The notes under the pieces: model-generated
What the model was told of the DNA's origin: nothing
Database searches by the model: none
Seen by the model: only the letters and a program-made list of their open reading frames with translations
Part shown: positions 58,039-64,000 of the stretch, in pieces
Layout of the letters: each line of letters begins with the position of its first letter
Position numbering within the stretch: position 1 is the stretch's first letter
Translations under genes and position numbers: made by a program
Assembly (NCBI GenBank): GCA_008330645.1
Contig: VLTN01000054.1
Coordinates: 62,001 to 126,000, forward strand
Origin: Cafeteria roenbergensis
Lineage: Eukaryota; Sar; Bigyra; Bicosoecida; Cafeteriaceae
DNA: 64,000 nucleotides
Direction of reading: 5' to 3'

Positions 58039-60792
58039 ATGGCCGCGGCGGCCGCCGCTGAGTCCCAGCTGGCGGAGCCCTTCCCGCGTGAGCGCGGCCG
58101 CGCGCGGCGCGAACGTGTTTGCGCGCGGAGCGAGCCCAGGGGCCAGGGGCAAGGGGTCCAGGCGGCCGGCAACCGCACTTGGTCATTGGGACGCGCGCGA
58201 TCAACCCGCCGGGCAAGCGCACCACCGAGTCCGGGCCGCCTTGCTGCTGGTGATCCCGTGCCGCAGATCCGCTAGCGACCAAGTGCCGCGATGTGCGCAC
58301 CGACTTTGCCAAGATTGGGCGCATTGGGGAGGGAACGTACGGTGAGCAAGCGTGGAGCCTGAGGCTGGCGTCAGTTGCCCTGCCCCAAGCCACGCCACGC
58401 CCGAGCACCCTCGCGTCGCCATTCCCCTCCTGGGCCGCGCAGGCAAGGTGTACAAAGCGCGCGACAAGATGACCGGCGAGGTGGTGGCGCTGAAGCGCAT
58501 TTTTTTGCTCAACGAGAAGTCCGAGGGCGTGAGTGCTGCGCCCGACACACCTGCCCGCCGCCGAGCCGAGCCCCGCCGCCCTGCTCGGCGCAAAGCCCAC
58601 GGGGCGAGTATCGTCGGCCCGCGGCCCGCCGTCGCGGCTCAGCCCTGGGTGCGCGCGTGCCCTGCACTGACCCTCCGCGGTTGCGCTGGATGCTGCCGCC
58701 GGATTCCCCGCAGTTTCCCCTCGCCGGACTGCGCGAGATCACCTCCCTGCGCGCGCTGCGCCACCCCAACATCGTGGACCTGCGGGACGTGGCCCTTGGC
58801 CCCAAGGGCGACGTGTTTTTGGTCTGCGAGTTTTGCGACAACGACCTCATGGTCATGGCAGAGCACCGCGACGAGCCCTTCACGGAGGCCCAGGTCAAGT
58901 GCATCCTCGTGCAGCTGCTGCGCGCTGTGCAGCACGTCCACGACCGTGGCTACGTCCACCGCGACATCAAGATGTCCAACCTCCTTTACCGCAACGGCCG
59001 GGTCAAGCTCGGCGACTTCGGCCTGGCGCGGCCCTGCCCGCCCGGATCCGGGCGCTACTCCAGCCGGGTCGTCACCCTCTGGTTTCGGGCGCCCGAGCTG
59101 CTCCTGGGGTCGACCACGTACGGCTCAGCGCTGGACATGTGGTCCGTCGGCTGCGTGGCGGCGGAGCTTCTGCTCGGCCGCCCCCTGTTTCCGGCCGCGG
59201 TGGAGCACGACGCCGTGGTCCTCATTTCGCGCCTTCTCGGGCCGCCCTCGCCGGACCGATTCCCTGAGGTGGAGCGCCTGCCCTCGCCCCCCCAGGCCGC
59301 CATCACCGAGGGCGCCGCCGCCATCCGCCGCGCCCTCGTCTCCGCCTGCCTGCATGGCCGCCCCCTCCCCGTCCCGCCCCACCCCCGGTCCCCCGCGGCG
59401 GCGCACGCGTCCCCCCCCGACGCCTTTGAGGCCGTCTTTCCCCGTCTCTGCCCGGAAGGCCTGGACTTTCTCCGGCGGCTCCTTGCCTATAGCCCGGCCC
59501 GCCGCCTCTCCGCCGCCGAGGCCCTCGCCCACCCCTACCTCACCACGGTGGCGCCCCCTCCGGCCGACCCCGCCCACATGCCCTTCTGCCGCGACCAGAT
59601 CTCCATCGACGCAGAGGAGGCTGCGAGGGGACGCAGGCGCCGCGTTGTCAAGCCCGGCCCCGCTGCCGACCCGACGGACCTGGACCCCGGCCGCAAGCCC
59701 GCCGCCCTCATCGCAACCTCGGCCGTGGGAATGAGCATCCCCCCCACGGTGGCGCCGGCCGTGGCCCGCTGCATGGAGGCCTGGGCGTCGTTCCGTCCCG
59801 CGCCGTTCCTGCCCCAGCCGGCACCGCCGGCGGCCCAGCCGCTTGCCGGGCACCCGCCGCTGCCTGTCGCAGCAGCGCGCGCGCCGCCGTCGGCACCCCA
59901 CGGTCACGCCCCACCCCACGCTGACCGCCCGTACGTGGGGCCCTCCCACGCCCCGGCGCCCCGCCCGGACGCCGGCTCCGGGCCAGCAGCGCCAGCAGCG
60001 CCGCTGCCCCCTCGGCCCCCGCCATCGTACGTTCCGTCAAGCTACGGCCACCCGGCAGGTCCCAGGCGCGCCTTCGCTCCGGCCCACCCCGACGCCCGAG
60101 GCGCCGCATACCACGACCAGCACTTGGCGTATGGACACCAGCAGCCTCAGCACGAGTATCGCCAGCACGCTTCCCAGCACTCCGACCCACAGCCCTATGG
60201 GCCCGGCCCGCCCGCCCCGGGCCTCGCCTCCCGCCCTAGTGCGGCCAGCGACCACGCTGGCACTTTCGGCGGCCCCAGAGGGCTGCCGGGTGCAGAGCCT
60301 CGTGGCTGGGCAGGCCATGCCTCTGCTGGGCACGGCCACGGGGCGGCGCGTCACGACCACCGCCTGGCCGGGCCAGGCGGCGGGGCGCTGTCGTACGATC
60401 GAGGGCACCAGCCCGCCTTCGCAGACCACCGGCCGTGGCGGCCGGCCGCGGACCTGGCAGCAGGCGCAGCCCGCGTGCCCCACGAGGGCCACCCTCCCCA
60501 CCATTTCCGGGCGGGAGAGCAAGCCTGGCAGAGCGAGCCCCCTCGCAACGGCGGCGGCCACCGCATGGTCTCAGCGGCGACGCACGAAGGAGGGCATCCG
60601 TCCATGGGCGCACAAGGGCCAGCGAGGGACGAGGACCGCCGATATGCCGCCCCGCCCCCGTGGGTGCGGGGCGCACCTCCGCCGCAGAACCATTTGTCTG
60701 TCCATCGCTCGCATTCTGTTGAGCCGTCCTCGCACGCTAGCGGCGCGGCAAGCAGTTCGGTTTCGGCGCATTCGAGGCCCTGGCACAGGTAG
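58039..60792 (+). CDS. CDK10: CDK10/CDK11-type cyclin-dependent kinase with long C-terminal tail
   Basis: CMGC-family Ser/Thr kinase. Exons 58039-58087, 58267-58341, 58443-58528 and 58714-60792; donors GTGAGC, GTGAGC and GTGAGT, phases 1, 1 and 0; 762 residues. The kinase domain spans about residues 30-345. It has glycine loop IGEGTYGKVYKA, VALKR, the C-helix FPLAGLREITSLRALRHPN (CDK10: PISSLREITLL), HRDIKMSNLL (catalytic loop), DFGLARP, VVTLWFRAPELLLG and DMWSVGCVAAELL. The linker RCRSVKEFEKL of animal CDK10 corresponds to KCRDVRTDFAKIG here. Residues about 390-762 form a Pro/His/Ala/Gly-rich low-complexity tail absent from animal CDK10, like the tails of transcriptional CDKs. Active-site residues are intact. 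CDK11 is the alternative assignment. Confidence 0.9.
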
Positions 60793-60973
60793 ATTCGGCC
60801 GCACGCCGTTGGCTTGTCCCGCCCCGCGCGCCGGGAGCGCCGACCCTTCCGCGTGTGATTGATTGCAGAGCCGCGCTCCTTGATGCCTCGCCAGCTCTCG
60901 CGAACCTGCGCCACTCGCCGCGCGACACCAAGACCAATCGGCAGACCAGGCAAAGCGAGTGCGAGTTTCGAGC

Positions 60974-61846
60974 ATGGCTGCAGCTGGCGGGGCAGGCCCG
61001 TTCCAGGCCCCGGTTGCAACAGCGGAAATGCCGAGCCTGGAATGGATGGAGGCAAACGCCCCTAACGTGTACGAGCCGGCCGAAGACACGTACTTGCTCC
61101 TTGATGCGATCCAAGGCATGGCTTCGGACCTTGGGGCTGCGCGGCCTGCGCTTGTGGTGGAGGTGGGGCCCGGCGCGGGCGCGGTCACGTCGTTTCTTGC
61201 CATGTCCCTTGGAGACGACGCCGCTTGCCTGGCAATCGACATCAACCCCGAGGCAGTGAGCACAACGCTCCGAACAGCAAAGGACAACGGCGTGGAGGGC
61301 CGCGTCGCCTGTGTCGGGGGCGACCTCCTTGCGCCCCTTTCGGCCGCAGCGGCAACTGCGGCTTCGCTGCAGGGTGAGCCGGGCGCAACTTCGCGAGTCG
61401 GAGCGGAGCTGTCACGGCGGGGAGCCCACGGGGCGAGCGAGGGCGTCGGGGCGGGGACGGGTCCGTGCTGGGCTGCCGCGGACGTGATCGTGTTCAACCC
61501 TCCGTACGTGCCGACGCCGGACGAAGAGGTGGAAGATTCGGACATCGCAAGGGCGTGGGCTGGGGGGGAGCGGGGGCGGCGTGTGATTGACAGGTTCCTG
61601 CCCATGCTCCCTCAGGCGCTGGCCAGGCCTGGGGGCGCGGCACTGATGGTTGTGGTCCAGGAAAACGACCCGGCGGACATTGCGGCCGCGGCGGCTGCAC
61701 TGGGCTTGGTGACGCTTGGGGCGGTCTCCAAGAAGGCCAGGAACGAGCGCTTGAGTGTCCTCAAGTTCCGGTGGCCCTTGCCCGAGGGAGAGGAGGCGCC
61801 GTCGTCCGAGGCGGGCATGACGCTGCTGGGCAGTCCATCTGGGTGA
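60974..61846 (+). CDS. N6AMT1: eRF1 glutamine N5-methyltransferase (N6AMT1/HemK2/Mtq2)
   Basis: Class I methyltransferase expected to methylate the GGQ glutamine of release factor eRF1, with TRMT112 as usual partner. Single exon, 290 residues. Family blocks are NVYEPAEDTYLLLDAI (the conserved VYEPAEDSFLLLDAL-like start), VVEVGPGAGAVTSFLA (SAM site), CLAIDINPEAVSTTLRTA, the catalytic VIVFNPPYVPTPDEEV (NPPY at about 175) and the C-terminal NERLSVLKF. An insert of about 35 residues (around residues 130-165, Gly/Ala-rich) lies before NPPY. The ATG at 60974 was chosen over an in-frame upstream non-ATG start. It follows the CDK gene on the same strand after 181 bp. Confidence 0.93.
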   Translation: MAAAGGAGPFQAPVATAEMPSLEWMEANAPNVYEPAEDTYLLLDAIQGMASDLGAARPALVVEVGPGAGAVTSFLAMSLGDDAACLAIDINPEAVSTTLRTAKDNGVEGRVACVGGDLLAPLSAAAATAASLQGEPGATSRVGAELSRRGAHGASEGVGAGTGPCWAAADVIVFNPPYVPTPDEEVEDSDIARAWAGGERGRRVIDRFLPMLPQALARPGGAALMVVVQENDPADIAAAAAALGLVTLGAVSKKARNERLSVLKFRWPLPEGEEAPSSEAGMTLLGSPSG

Positions 61847-62092
61847 CCGGGGCATCGGCTGCCGGCGCAGCCTTCGCGTCACGAGTCCAGGCGGCAGCGG
61901 CGGCTGCACCATTGGGCGCAGGAGGCACTCTGCCAGTCGCGCGTGGCGTTCGGAGAAAGCGCTGCTCTCGCTCGCGACAACTGCCGATTTTTTGAACTGC
62001 GAGGCATGCAGCAGGCACTTGCCATGCCTGACGCACGCTGTCACACCGCACTCAGATTCACACAAGGGAATGCACTGGGCTGTAGGAGGCAT
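61847..62092. other. Convergent intergenic region, 246 bp
   Basis: Between the 3' ends of N6AMT1 (+) and TPI-GAPDH (-). No gene seen. Confidence 0.5.

Positions 62093-64000
<1,908 letters not shown>

Overview
The window is a GC-rich, gene-dense stretch of a eukaryotic nuclear genome. It holds 23 protein-coding genes in 64 kb, most with short introns; in the deduced models every acceptor is CAG and 28 of 34 donors read GTGAG. The best taxonomic clue is the last gene, a triosephosphate isomerase joined in frame to glyceraldehyde-3-phosphate dehydrogenase, a fusion known from stramenopiles (diatoms, oomycetes and relatives). Two ciliary doublet proteins (CFAP45, CFAP52) show that the organism builds a flagellum. 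A flagellated, GC-rich stramenopile (for example a bicosoecid such as Cafeteria, or a pelagophyte) fits; the genus is inference.

Layout, left to right: glutamate-5-semialdehyde dehydrogenase (+), mitochondrial-type glutaredoxin (+), CFAP45 (-) head to head with CFAP52 (+), THOC1 (+), an IMP2-like apparent pseudoprotease (-), a secreted protein with a 16-copy 30-bp minisatellite (-), an orphan with a YGL-type helical domain (-), TRAP-alpha (+), CSN2 (-), a 2603-residue armadillo protein with a C-terminal PH-like domain (+), a 2509-residue PDZ/PH/DUF639-like membrane protein (+), a pepsin-family protease (+), XPF endonuclease (-), eEF1A lysine methyltransferase (+), an orphan with a winged-helix-like C-terminus (-), a large type II membrane orphan (+), a GT4-like glycosyltransferase (-), mitochondrial aspartate aminotransferase (+), ribosomal protein L5 (-), a CDK10-type kinase (+), the eRF1 glutamine methyltransferase (+) and the TPI-GAPDH fusion (-, cut by the right edge).

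Most genes are housekeeping: amino-acid and glycolytic metabolism, redox, mRNA export, ER translocation, protein turnover, DNA repair, and the translation machinery with its modification enzymes. They do not form an operon-like system. The main organisational theme is divergent pairs sharing 120 to 510 bp of upstream DNA (seven pairs). One pair, CFAP45/CFAP52, encodes two proteins known to act together inside doublet microtubules. No virus-like element, transposon, rRNA or CRISPR array was recognised; no tRNA was noticed, but a covariance search was not possible.

Exon boundaries were worked out by reading phase, splice consensus and remembered family sequences. They agree in frame, but single-base coordinate slips are possible. 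No computation or database search was run.
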